From NCBI RefSeq assembly GCF_900129915.1, contig NZ_FQXH01000008.1, positions 124,001-188,000 of the forward strand: a stretch of 64,000 bases of DNA. The letters are read 5' to 3'. The notes under the pieces were generated by a model. The model was not told the DNA's origin, did no database searches, and saw only the letters and a list, made by a program, of their open reading frames with translations. Both the position numbers and the translations under genes were made by a program. Below, in pieces: positions 30,326 to 38,214 of the stretch (the stretch's first letter is position 1; every line of letters starts with the position of its first letter). Source of the stretch: Tepidibacter thalassicus DSM 15285. Its GTDB lineage: Bacteria > Bacillota > Clostridia > Peptostreptococcales > Peptostreptococcaceae.

Positions 30326-31333
30326 CTACTTCTTATAAGGAATATTAAAATGCTCATATGCATTAAAAGTTGCAATCCTTCCTCTTGGACTTCTATCAAT
30401 AAATCCAAGCTGTATCAAATAAGGTTCGTATACATCTTCTATTGTATTTCTATCTTCTCCTATTGCAGCAGCTAATGTATCAAGCCCTACAGGACCTCCA
30501 TTAAATTTTTTTATAATAGTAAGCATTAATTTTTTATCAACGTAATCAAGTCCAAGTTTATCTATCTCTAAAAGCTCAAGTGCTGATTTTGCTACTTCAC
30601 TAGTAATTGTTCCATCTCCTTTTACTTGAGCATAATCTCTTACTCTTTTTAAAAGTCTATTGGCAATTCTAGGAGTTCCCCTAGATCTTCTCCCTATTTC
30701 AATTGCTGCATTTTCATCTATAGGCGAACCTAATATTTTTGCTGATCTTTTTACTATACTAGAAAGCTCATCAATTTTATATAAATCTAATTTACATATA
30801 ACTCCAAATCTATCTCTCAAAGGAGATGTCAACATCCCAGCTCTCGTAGTAGCTCCAATTAAAGTAAATTTAGGAAGATCTAATCTTATTGATCTTGCTG
30901 AAGGCCCTTTTCCAATTATTATATCAAGACAAAAATCTTCCATAGCAGGATATAATATTTCTTCTACAGTCCTATTTATCCTATGTATTTCATCTATAAA
31001 TAAAACATCATTTTCATTTAAATTTGTTAAAATAGCAGCTAAATCTCCAGCTCTCTCTATTGCAGGTCCTGAAGTTATTCTAATATTTACTCCCATTTCA
31101 TTCGCTATTATAGCAGATAATGTTGTTTTTCCAAGTCCTGGAGGTCCATATAAAAGAACATGATCTAACTGCTCATTTCTAGCTTTTGCAGCCTCAATAA
31201 ATATTTTAAGTTTCTCTTTAGCTTTTTCTTGACCTAAATATTCATCAAGACTTTTTGGTCTTAAACTACTTTCTATATCAACATCTTCGTTCTTCATCCC
31301 AGATGTTATAATTCTATCTTCTTCGCTAAACAT
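30326..31333 (-). CDS. ruvB: Holliday junction branch migration helicase RuvB
   Basis: A 335-residue AAA+ ATPase with Walker [11 protein letters not shown], Walker B FIDEIHR, sensor GATTRAG and the C-terminal winged helix ([13 protein letters not shown]). It forms hexamers that drive branch migration with RuvA. It follows ruvA by 18 bases in a ruvC-ruvA-ruvB unit. Confidence 0.98.
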   Translation of the reverse strand: MFSEEDRIITSGMKNEDVDIESSLRPKSLDEYLGQEKAKEKLKIFIEAAKARNEQLDHVLLYGPPGLGKTTLSAIIANEMGVNIRITSGPAIERAGDLAAILTNLNENDVLFIDEIHRINRTVEEILYPAMEDFCLDIIIGKGPSARSIRLDLPKFTLIGATTRAGMLTSPLRDRFGVICKLDLYKIDELSSIVKRSAKILGSPIDENAAIEIGRRSRGTPRIANRLLKRVRDYAQVKGDGTITSEVAKSALELLEIDKLGLDYVDKKLMLTIIKKFNGGPVGLDTLAAAIGEDRNTIEDVYEPYLIQLGFIDRSPRGRIATFNAYEHFNIPYKK

Positions 31334-31351
31334 CCCCTCACCTCTTTCTAA

Positions 31352-31945
31352 TTATTTCATCAAATACGCAAGACATTTTTTTATAAGTTCTTCCGTTTCT
31401 AAACAATTTTTATTGCACTTATTTACTGCTTCTTTAGCTTCAGAAAGCGAATATCCTAAAGCTACCAAAGCCTGTACAACTTCTTCAATTTCTAAAGAAA
31501 CTCTATTAATATCATTACGTAATACACAATTAAACTCAATATTATTTTTGTCTATTTTATCTTTTAACTCAAGAATTATTCTTTCTGCTGTTTTTTTACC
31601 AACACCAGGAGCTTTAGATAAAGCCTTTACATCTCCACTCAATATAAAAGACCCTAATTTTTTAGGCTCAACAAAAGACAAAATTCCTAAAGCTACTTTT
31701 GGTCCAATCTTAGAAACAGAATTTAAAAGTTCAAACATTCTAAGTTCTTCTTTTGTCTTAAATCCACAAATACTCATATCATCTTCTCTTACTATTAACT
31801 TTGTATATATTTTAACTTCTTCCCCTTCTTTTAAATTACATATAGTATTTTGAGAAGTATTTATTCTATATCCTATCCCAAAAGATTCTACAACAATATA
31901 ATCAATACTAATTTCTTCAACAATACCTTTTATATACTGATACAT
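31352..31945 (-). CDS. ruvA: Holliday junction DNA-binding protein RuvA
   Basis: 197 residues from the ATG at 31945, which has TTTAGGAGTG seven bases upstream. An open frame continues 28 codons further but runs back into ruvC and is not the gene. The sequence begins MYQYIKGIVEEI, contains helix-hairpin-helix motifs (SKIGPKVALGIL, APGVGKKTAERIILELKDK) and the C-terminal UBA-like domain that contacts RuvB. Confidence 0.97.
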   Translation of the reverse strand: MYQYIKGIVEEISIDYIVVESFGIGYRINTSQNTICNLKEGEEVKIYTKLIVREDDMSICGFKTKEELRMFELLNSVSKIGPKVALGILSFVEPKKLGSFILSGDVKALSKAPGVGKKTAERIILELKDKIDKNNIEFNCVLRNDINRVSLEIEEVVQALVALGYSLSEAKEAVNKCNKNCLETEELIKKCLAYLMK

Positions 31946-31955
31946 ATTAACACTC

Positions 31956-32444
31956 CTAAAATATAATTTTCTCAAACTTATTACTGTGACAATGACATAT
32001 CGCAATAGCCAAAGCATCAGCAACATCATCCGGTTTCGGAATTTTTTTTAAATTAAGTAATGATTTCATCATACTTTGAACTTGAATTTTTTCTGCTCTT
32101 CCATAACCAACAACTCCCTGTTTTACTTGCAAAGGAGTATATTCGTAAGTAGCAACATTATTATGAGCACAAGCAAGCATTGCAACACCTCTTGCTTGTG
32201 CTACTGTTATAGCTGTTTTTACATTTTTATTAAAAAACAACTCTTCTATTGCCACCTCATCTATTTTATATTTTTTAATTAAAATATCTACCCCTTTATA
32301 GATTTTTTCTAACCTTTGAAGAATAGTTAATTTCGAAGATGTTTCAACACAACCATAATCTATAACTTTAAATTTATTTCCTTTATATTCTACAATACCA
32401 TAACCCAATATTGCAATTCCTGGATCAATTCCTAATACTATCAT
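31956..32444 (-). CDS. ruvC: crossover junction endodeoxyribonuclease RuvC
   Basis: 162 residues from ATG at 32444, the start that gives the conserved MIVLGIDPGIAILGYG. A TTG five codons upstream lies in the ribosome site. The catalytic acids of the RNase H fold are in place (first Asp in GIDPG, Glu in AIEELFF, and the DVADALAIA end). It resolves Holliday junctions with RuvAB. Confidence 0.97.
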   Translation of the reverse strand: MIVLGIDPGIAILGYGIVEYKGNKFKVIDYGCVETSSKLTILQRLEKIYKGVDILIKKYKIDEVAIEELFFNKNVKTAITVAQARGVAMLACAHNNVATYEYTPLQVKQGVVGYGRAEKIQVQSMMKSLLNLKKIPKPDDVADALAIAICHCHSNKFEKIIF

Positions 32445-32503
32445 CTTCTCATCTCCCAAACGTATATTCTATATCATTATATAATAATTTAGAAAAATAA
32501 AAA

Positions 32504-32526
32504 AGGACTATAAAAATTATAGTCCT
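32504..32526 (-). terminator. terminator after the bofC-like gene
   Basis: AGGACTATAA pairs with TTATAGTCCT around a 3-base loop, with a T-run on the minus strand, just before ruvC. Confidence 0.8.
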
Positions 32527-33100
32527 AACTCCCAAAATCCTCTAATCTTTGATTTAATTCCTCAAGAGAATCTAACACTAACCCTGCTTTAATTTGTTCT
32601 TGATCTATTGAAGGTAAAGATTTTATAGAAAACTCAGTTTTTTCAACGAGATTTTTATTTCCATTTTCATCATATTTATAAATAGCTATATATCCATTTT
32701 CTTCCTTCATTTCGTAGTGCTTATCACAATAACTGTCTATTTCTCTAAAAAGTTCTACTCCTTTTTCACTAAAACTTATTAATCTCCACTCAGGGTATTT
32801 AAATTTTACATACTCTTCTAATTTTTTTTTGTTAAATCCCACCAATGTATCAGGTATATTTTCTTCTTTTACACTTATATCTTCACATTTAATATACTTT
32901 GTTGTAAATTTTAATTTAGAATCTTTTTTTAATACAACCTCATTTTCCTTATTATCAGTATCAGCCACAATAGGTTTTATAACCTGCTCATCTTTATTTT
33001 CCGTACTTTCTAAAAATTTTCCTATGTAAAAACCTCCAACTAACATAACTAAAGCAAAAATTAAAATAGGAATTTTAGAAGTTCTTTTTCTCACAAACAT
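32525..33100 (-). CDS. BofC C-terminal domain protein
   Basis: A 191-residue exported protein. One membrane or signal helix at ~11-28 (IPILIFALVMLVGGFYIG) precedes a linker and a C-terminal domain ending LDSLEELNQRLEDFGS, which resembles the BofC C-terminal domain. In Bacillus, BofC restrains the SpoIVB protease during sigma-K activation. The N-terminal half differs from Bacillus BofC, as is typical of clostridial versions upstream of ruvC. Its ribosome site lies inside a hairpin (33102-33129). Confidence 0.75.
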   Translation of the reverse strand: MFVRKRTSKIPILIFALVMLVGGFYIGKFLESTENKDEQVIKPIVADTDNKENEVVLKKDSKLKFTTKYIKCEDISVKEENIPDTLVGFNKKKLEEYVKFKYPEWRLISFSEKGVELFREIDSYCDKHYEMKEENGYIAIYKYDENGNKNLVEKTEFSIKSLPSIDQEQIKAGLVLDSLEELNQRLEDFGS

Positions 33101-33101
33101 A

Positions 33102-33129
33102 AAAATAACCTCCTTTTAGAGGTTATTTT
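33102..33129 (-). terminator. hairpin that ends the DUF1858 gene and holds the next ribosome site
   Basis: AAAATAACCTC pairs perfectly with GAGGTTATTTT across a 6-base loop. On the minus strand the loop and descending arm read AAAAGGAGGTT, which is the ribosome site of the bofC-like gene. It can therefore act as a terminator and also mask translation. Confidence 0.7.
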
Positions 33130-33170
33130 ATCCAATTCTTTTTTATTTATACAAATTTTTCTAAAAAATA

Positions 33171-33365
33171 TTATTCTAATCCTTCGTTTAACTTATTTAA
33201 TAATTCATCTAAGTTTATTCCATGAACAACTGCTGCTTGTTCTAAACTTTCCATTTGAGCAGACGGACATCCTACACATCCCATTCCAAAGCTCATAAGT
33301 ATTGCTACTGCATCTGGTCTAACTCTTAAAACATCACCTATTAGCATATCTTTCGTTATTTTCAT
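33171..33365 (-). CDS. DUF1858 (hybrid-cluster-protein-associated) redox disulfide protein
   Basis: A 64-residue protein with GMGCVGC (C30 and C33), the CxxC pair of the DUF1858 family of small proteins found with hybrid cluster or prismane proteins. The start KITKDMLIGDVL is typical. It stands alone here between a MATE pump and the bofC-like gene. It probably binds a metal or takes part in thiol redox; no partner is adjacent. Confidence 0.85.
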   Translation of the reverse strand: MKITKDMLIGDVLRVRPDAVAILMSFGMGCVGCPSAQMESLEQAAVVHGINLDELLNKLNEGLE

Positions 33366-33439
33366 AACAAAATACCTCCTCTATTTTATAATCACTTAAT
33401 ATATTAACATATATTAATACAATTATCAGCAATTTATCA

Positions 33440-34798
33440 TTAAAATTCTCCTTGAATCTCATCTAATTTAAAAATCTTATTTTCCTTAACTACCAATATA
33501 AAAGTTATAACAGTTGAAAGAATATCCGATATAGGATATGAATAATATATCCCTTTTACACCTATAAACAAAGGTAATATCAATACTAAAGGTATAAGAA
33601 GTATAATTTGTCTTGACATTGTAAGAATAAGCGACTCAACACCTTTACCTATTGCCTGAAATAATGTAGATCCTATAATTTGAAACCCAATAAAAGGAAG
33701 TCCCCAAATCATCATCTCTAAAGCATTTACACCTATGTTTATTGTGTTAACATCATTAGTAAATATGCTTATTACAAATTTCGGAAACAAAAACATCACT
33801 AAAAATGCAACTACACTTTGAATACTAGCATATAAAGATGCATACTTAAAACACTCTTGTACTCTATCAAATTTTTTAGCACCATAGTTAAATCCTGCTA
33901 TAGGCTGAAAACCTTGCGCTATACCAAATAAAGGCATAAACATGAACATAAAAAATCTATTTATTATCCCTAAAACAACTACATGATAATCACTTCCATA
34001 TTTTATTAAACTTCTATTGACTATAACCATTAATACACTCCCTGCTATTTGTCTAAAAAAAGCAGCCATTCCTATCATTATTATTTCTTTTACATTTTCT
34101 TTTGTCAATTTAAAATTTGAAATTTTGATTTTAAGTATACTATCACCTTTAATATAATAAAGTAAAAGCCAAATAGCACTAAATATCTGTGCTATAACAG
34201 TCGCCAATGCAGCTCCTTTTATTCCCATATCAAGAGCAAATATAAATACAGCATCTAATATTATATTTATAACAGCTCCTACAATCATCGTTATCATAGC
34301 AACCTTAGCATTACCTTCAGCTCTTACATAGTTATTAGTTGACATTGCAAAACTATTTAATACTATTCCATAAGCTATAACACTCATATAATCTCTAGCA
34401 TAATTTATTGTAAGCTCAGTAGCTCCAAATAATATTAATAGTTTATCCATAAAAATAAAAATAATAATCGTAACTATACTATTTATAATTAAATTTAAAA
34501 AAATCGCTTCTCCTAATACCTTTTGAGCTCCTTCTATATTTTTTTCACCAATTTTTCTAGAAATAGCTGATGCAGCTCCTGTTCCTACCATAAAAGCTAT
34601 TGCCATCATCACAAGCATAATAGGCATTGCTATAGTAAGTCCTCCTAAAGCTAAAGGGCCTACACCTTGCCCTATAAAAATACCATCAACTATGTTGTAA
34701 AGAGCATTTACAATCATACCTATTATAGCTGGTACAGAAAATTTTATTAACAATTTATTTATAGGTTCATTCCCCATCATCTCTCTTTTTTCATCCAT
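33440..34798 (-). CDS. MATE family multidrug efflux pump
   Basis: About 452 residues and 12 predicted helices. The start at 34798 has GGAAAGGAG seven bases upstream; a TTG at 34816 lies upstream of that site. It begins MDEKREMMGNEPINKLLIKFSVPAIIGMI and has the repeated MATE signature (VDGIFIGQGVGPLALGGLT; GFQPIAGFNYGAKKF). It exports cationic drugs by Na+ or H+ antiport. The MarR-type gene 20 bases upstream in the same direction probably controls it. Confidence 0.92.
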   Translation of the reverse strand: MDEKREMMGNEPINKLLIKFSVPAIIGMIVNALYNIVDGIFIGQGVGPLALGGLTIAMPIMLVMMAIAFMVGTGAASAISRKIGEKNIEGAQKVLGEAIFLNLIINSIVTIIIFIFMDKLLILFGATELTINYARDYMSVIAYGIVLNSFAMSTNNYVRAEGNAKVAMITMIVGAVINIILDAVFIFALDMGIKGAALATVIAQIFSAIWLLLYYIKGDSILKIKISNFKLTKENVKEIIMIGMAAFFRQIAGSVLMVIVNRSLIKYGSDYHVVVLGIINRFFMFMFMPLFGIAQGFQPIAGFNYGAKKFDRVQECFKYASLYASIQSVVAFLVMFLFPKFVISIFTNDVNTINIGVNALEMMIWGLPFIGFQIIGSTLFQAIGKGVESLILTMSRQIILLIPLVLILPLFIGVKGIYYSYPISDILSTVITFILVVKENKIFKLDEIQGEF

Positions 34799-34817
34799 AA
34801 AAAAACTCCTTTCCAAT

Positions 34818-35261
34818 CTATAATTTATTTAAAATATATTCAAATGTTTCAATAGCATCTAAAAATTTATTCATATCATCTTTAGATAAATTTTTAAATT
34901 TTTCATTTAAATGTTCATTTAGCCTATTTAATTGATACTCTGCAAATTCCATTCCTTTTGATGTTAAATTTATTAAATATTTTCTTCTATCTTTTTCATC
35001 TTTAATTCTTACTACATACCCTTGTTGTGTAAGATGATCTATTATAGTAGTTAAACTTCCTTTTTCTAAATGAAGCATACTACATAAATCTGTCATGCTT
35101 TTAGGACCATGATTTTTTAAAATAAGGATTGTTTTATATTGGTTCTTTTTAATATTACAGTTATTACATTCACTTTTAAAAAAATCTACAAATAAACAAT
35201 TAAATATACTTGGTCCTGTTTTAAAGAAAAATACTCTAATTTTTTTTAAAACATCTTCCAT
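34818..35261 (-). CDS. MarR family transcriptional regulator
   Basis: About 147 residues with a winged helix-turn-helix (GPKSMTDLCSMLHLEKGSLTTIIDHL and the wing VVRIKDEKDRRKYLINLT). The ATG at 35261 is nine bases from GAAAGG, while an ATG at 35270 abuts it. The gene precedes the MATE pump and most likely represses the pair until a ligand binds. A small inverted repeat upstream (35296-35308) could be its operator. Confidence 0.88.
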   Translation of the reverse strand: MEDVLKKIRVFFFKTGPSIFNCLFVDFFKSECNNCNIKKNQYKTILILKNHGPKSMTDLCSMLHLEKGSLTTIIDHLTQQGYVVRIKDEKDRRKYLINLTSKGMEFAEYQLNRLNEHLNEKFKNLSKDDMNKFLDAIETFEYILNKL

Positions 35262-35295
35262 TTTAAACATCCTTTCTCAAATTTATAATAAGATT

Positions 35296-35308
35296 TCTAA
35301 TAGTTAGA
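35296..35308. promoter_or_regulatory. candidate MarR operator
   Basis: TCTAA-TAG-TTAGA is a short perfect inverted repeat 35 bases upstream of the marR-like start, with a further TCTAAC 15 bases on. Autoregulation is usual for the family; the assignment is a guess from position. Confidence 0.3.
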
Positions 35309-35364
35309 TTTCTTACTTTTACAAGTCTAACATGACTTTATTTATTCTGTCAACAAAAATAATA

Positions 35365-35401
35365 AAATCTGCCTTATTTTTAAAACAAACAAGGCAGATT
35401 T
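35365..35401 (-). terminator. terminator after the anti-sigma gene
   Basis: AAATCTGCCTT pairs with AAGGCAGATTT across a 15-base loop, after the anti-sigma stop. Confidence 0.65.
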
Positions 35402-35410
35402 AAAACAAAT

Positions 35411-36301
35411 TTAGTTAACACTTATATTATATTTATATACTTTATCGACACCATTTTTTTTACGTTGTTTAAATTCTAAAGTTAATTTTCCTTCTTTTAT
35501 CGCTTTAAATTTCCACACATGAATATCAATATTATTCCTCACTTCTAAACTCTCGGATATTAATTCAACAATGTTATCTTTATCATTACAAATTAATACA
35601 TAATCTGTATTTTTATTTTGAGGTAAATCAATAGTTATAATATCACCAACATTTGCAACTTCTTCTCTGTTTATATCAAAATCAATATTAGCCTTAAATA
35701 AAATGGCTTGATTAATATCATTTTTACCATCAGCATTATCAATTTTTGTTTTTTCAGATTCAAATAAAGCTACATTTAAATCATTCTCTTTCTCTTTTTC
35801 CTTTAATTCTTTTTTATCATAATTTTCATTTTGTTTTGCTATGAATTTTTTTACATTTTTTTTCTCAATTTTTCTAGTTTTATTATTGCTCGCAACGTTT
35901 ATTTCTTTATCTATTTTTTCTTTATCATTGCTAATAATTTTTTGTTTAATATCTATATTTTCTTGTGCAACATTATCAATCTTTTCAGTAGTATTAAAAA
36001 TACTTAAACTAAATACTACAATTGCAACATAAGCTGCCATGGCTAAGTATTTTGCCCAACTTATTTTTTTAATATTAATTCTTTCTTTTTCCAACTTATT
36101 CCTCAATATTTCATCATAATTATCTGGCAAAGGAACTTCTTCTATATCATTTAAACTTTTTATAATATTAACCATTTCATCATATCTATTTTTACAATCT
36201 ATACACTTAACTAAATGTTCTTCAAATTCTCTTTTTTCAAAACCATTCAACATTCCATCTATATAATCCGAAATACTTTCATTAAATTTATTACAATCCA
36301 T
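35411..36301 (-). CDS. anti-sigma factor with zinc-finger N-terminus and chagasin-like C-terminus
   Basis: A 296-residue membrane protein. Residues 1-40 carry the ZAS motif HLVKCIDC (H29, C33, C36) that binds an ECF sigma factor. A single membrane helix follows at ~84-102. Residues ~105-210 are a charged, repeat-poor linker rich in Lys/Glu/Asn. Residues ~215-296 (GDIITIDLPQNKNTDY, then VWKFKAIKEGKLTLEFKQRK) resemble the chagasin/inhibitor I42 fold, which binds papain-like proteases. The gene follows the ECF sigma gene by 15 bases. The inhibitor domain would be outside the cell and may sense or block a protease; that is inference. Confidence 0.8.
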   Translation of the reverse strand: MDCNKFNESISDYIDGMLNGFEKREFEEHLVKCIDCKNRYDEMVNIIKSLNDIEEVPLPDNYDEILRNKLEKERINIKKISWAKYLAMAAYVAIVVFSLSIFNTTEKIDNVAQENIDIKQKIISNDKEKIDKEINVASNNKTRKIEKKNVKKFIAKQNENYDKKELKEKEKENDLNVALFESEKTKIDNADGKNDINQAILFKANIDFDINREEVANVGDIITIDLPQNKNTDYVLICNDKDNIVELISESLEVRNNIDIHVWKFKAIKEGKLTLEFKQRKKNGVDKVYKYNISVN

Positions 36302-36316
36302 TTTTTACACCCCTTT

Positions 36317-36889
36317 CTACAAACAACTTATTTTCATACTTTCTTTTATTATCTTTTTTAAATTTTCTCTTCCTCTTTTAATTCTTGATTTTACAGTTCC
36401 TAAAGAACAATTCATTATACTCGAAATTTCATCATAGCTAAATCCTTGTATATCTCTCAAAATAACAGCTGTTTTAAGAACAGGAGATAATTGCTTTATA
36501 GCATTATGTATTTCTTGGTTTCGAACTTTTCTATCTAATACTACTTCTGGATTATTGTAATTATCTTCAATTTCTTTTTGTTTATTATCTATAAAATCAT
36601 CAATAGAATAAATTCTATTTTTTTCATTTTTCTTTATAAAATCCAAACAAGTATTTATTACAATTCTATAAAGCCATGTTGAAAAAGAAGATTTCTGATT
36701 AAAATTTTTAATATATTTATAAACTTTAATAAATGCTTCTTGAGAAACATCCATGGCATCTTCTGGATTTTTAAGCATATTTAAAGCTATATTATACGCC
36801 TTTTGCTTGTACGCTTTTATAAGTTCTTCAAAAGCATCAACATCTCCATTTATACATTTTTTTATCAATTCATTCTCATTCAAATCCAC
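36317..36889 (-). CDS. ECF-type RNA polymerase sigma factor
   Basis: 190 residues starting at GTG (36889), with GAAGGAGG seven bases before; a TTG further upstream at 36910 precedes the ribosome site. Region 2 (FIKVYKYIKNFNQKSSFSTWLYRIVINTCLDFI) and region 4 (LREL-like VLKTAVILRDIQGFSYDEISSIMNCSLGTVKSRI) are clear. It is of the SigW/SigX-like general ECF type and is released by the membrane anti-sigma factor encoded downstream. Confidence 0.93.
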   Translation of the reverse strand: MDLNENELIKKCINGDVDAFEELIKAYKQKAYNIALNMLKNPEDAMDVSQEAFIKVYKYIKNFNQKSSFSTWLYRIVINTCLDFIKKNEKNRIYSIDDFIDNKQKEIEDNYNNPEVVLDRKVRNQEIHNAIKQLSPVLKTAVILRDIQGFSYDEISSIMNCSLGTVKSRIKRGRENLKKIIKESMKISCL

Positions 36890-37025
36890 AATCAACCCTC
36901 CTTCGTCCAAATAATAAAAGAGCTCAATTATTAGACGAAATTTTTTTAAAAAAGTTCACTTTATACAAAAAAAATCATACTATAAATCATAATACAATAA
37001 CAGTATAAATCCAAGGAGGCAAAAA

Positions 37026-37694
37026 ATGTTACCTTATATGATTCAATATAAAAATAAATTTAATAATTACAGAAATGAAGAAGGACTAATATCAGTTGAT
37101 GGAATAGGCATTATAAAAGTTAAACCAGATACAGCAACACTTACAATAGGAGTTATCACTGAAGATAAAAACTTAAAAAAAGCTCAAACCGAAAATGCAT
37201 TAAAAATAAATCAAATTATAAAATCCCTTAACGATATCGACATAAATGAAGAAAACATACAAACTATAGATTATGCAGTGAGAAAAAATTACGATTATAT
37301 AGATGGGAAACAAGAATTTAGAAATTATGAAGTAAAACACATTTTAAAAATTACCATAAAAGACATAAATAAAGCAGGAAAGGTTTATGATATTGCCGTT
37401 GAAAATGGTGCAAATATCGAAGGTGGAATTGAATTTAATATTTCTAAACCAGAAAAATATTATAATAAAGCTTTAGATTTAGCTGTAAAAAATGCCATAA
37501 ACAAAGCAAACAATATTGCTAATACACTAAAAACTAATATAAAAAAATTACCTATTAATATTAAAGAAACAAGTTTTTCTCAAATAAATTCAAAATATCC
37601 AACAACTTATACAGCCAAAACCGCTCAAACTGCAATACAAGGAGGTTTAATAGAAATACACTCTCAAGTAAGAGCTATATTTGAAATGATATGA
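37026..37694 (+). CDS. SIMPL domain protein
   Basis: A 222-residue protein of the SIMPL/DUF541 family (ISVDGIGIIKVKPDTATLTIGV, then TIDYAVRKNYDY, and ALDLAVKNAINKANNIA). AAGGAGG lies five bases before the ATG. No signal peptide is obvious, unlike many relatives. The gene is divergent from the ECF sigma operon, with 136 bases between starts. Function unknown; relatives form channel-like oligomers. Confidence 0.85.
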   Translation: MLPYMIQYKNKFNNYRNEEGLISVDGIGIIKVKPDTATLTIGVITEDKNLKKAQTENALKINQIIKSLNDIDINEENIQTIDYAVRKNYDYIDGKQEFRNYEVKHILKITIKDINKAGKVYDIAVENGANIEGGIEFNISKPEKYYNKALDLAVKNAINKANNIANTLKTNIKKLPINIKETSFSQINSKYPTTYTAKTAQTAIQGGLIEIHSQVRAIFEMI

Positions 37695-37726
37695 TATCAC
37701 GAAAAATATATTTTTCGTGATATCAT
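37691..37726 (+). terminator. SIMPL gene terminator
   Basis: A perfect 16-bp stem (ATGATATCACGAAAAA) with a 4-base loop overlapping the SIMPL stop codon. Confidence 0.8.
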
Positions 37727-37728
37727 AA

Positions 37729-37806
37729 TTATTTATAGTTCGCCATGGCTACTCTTAAAGCTTCTCTTAACTTATTTTCACAATAATTTTTTAGAACCTT
37801 AGATAT
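37729..37806 (-). pseudogene. remnant of a minus-strand gene end
   Basis: An open stretch of about 25 codons reads ISKVLKNYCENKLREALRVA then MANYK and a stop. The composition looks protein-like and it contains the genome's GCCATGGC word, but a stop lies just upstream and no start or ribosome site is visible. It lies outside the island and may be the tail of a deleted gene. The rest of 37695-37849 holds nothing I can recognise. Confidence 0.3.
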
Positions 37807-37849
37807 CTCTTATAAAATTTAAATACAAAATTTCACAAATAAATTTATT

Positions 37850-37889
37850 AAAAAACTGCTTATCAATAAAAAATGACAAGCAGTTTTTT
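37850..37889 (-). terminator. terminator behind the displaced yebC end
   Basis: AAAAAACTGCTT pairs with AAGCAGTTTTTT across the loop. It sits 17 bases beyond the stop of the left yebC copy, as if it were the original yebC terminator. Confidence 0.75.
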
Positions 37890-37900
37890 AAACTTAAACA

Positions 37901-38023
37901 TTTCTATTCCATTTCCCAGTTGTGATACACTTCTTGTATATCATCGTCATCTTCCATCATATCTATCATTTTATTCATAGCCTTAACTTGCTCTTCAGAT
38001 TCAAGTTTAGTTGTAGTTTGAGG
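37901..38023. repeat. left copy of the yebC 3'-end direct repeat (candidate attachment site)
   Basis: These 123 bases repeat 43181-43303 with three mismatches, all within the first 33 bases; 37934-38023 is identical over 90 bases. It encodes the last ~37 residues of YebC with its stop. Beyond 38023 about 17 more codons (reading FKKAGYTFSTAEIFYI) still resemble YebC but differ from the intact gene. With the terminator behind it this looks like the original chromosomal end of yebC, pushed away by an insertion. Confidence 0.8.
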
Positions 38024-38214
38024 TATATAAAATATTTCTGCTGTAGAGAAGGTATAGCCTGCTTTTTTAAATATGTATGTTTATCATTGTTCATAATAAA
38101 CATTTTCCATAATTCAAATTAAGTATATCATCGTTTATATTGAAAAATCAAGGTCTGAACTATGATGTACAATACAATATTTTATAAAAAACAAACAGGA
38201 TTTATCCTACTTTT

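Noticed and set aside
30660-31163. 167-codon plus-strand frame opposite ruvB
   Set aside because: ruvB is beyond doubt on the minus strand; the frame has no start signal and only reflects its codon pattern.
31946-32029. N-terminal extension of RuvA
   Set aside because: It overlaps ruvC; the ATG at 31945 has a ribosome site and the conserved RuvA start.
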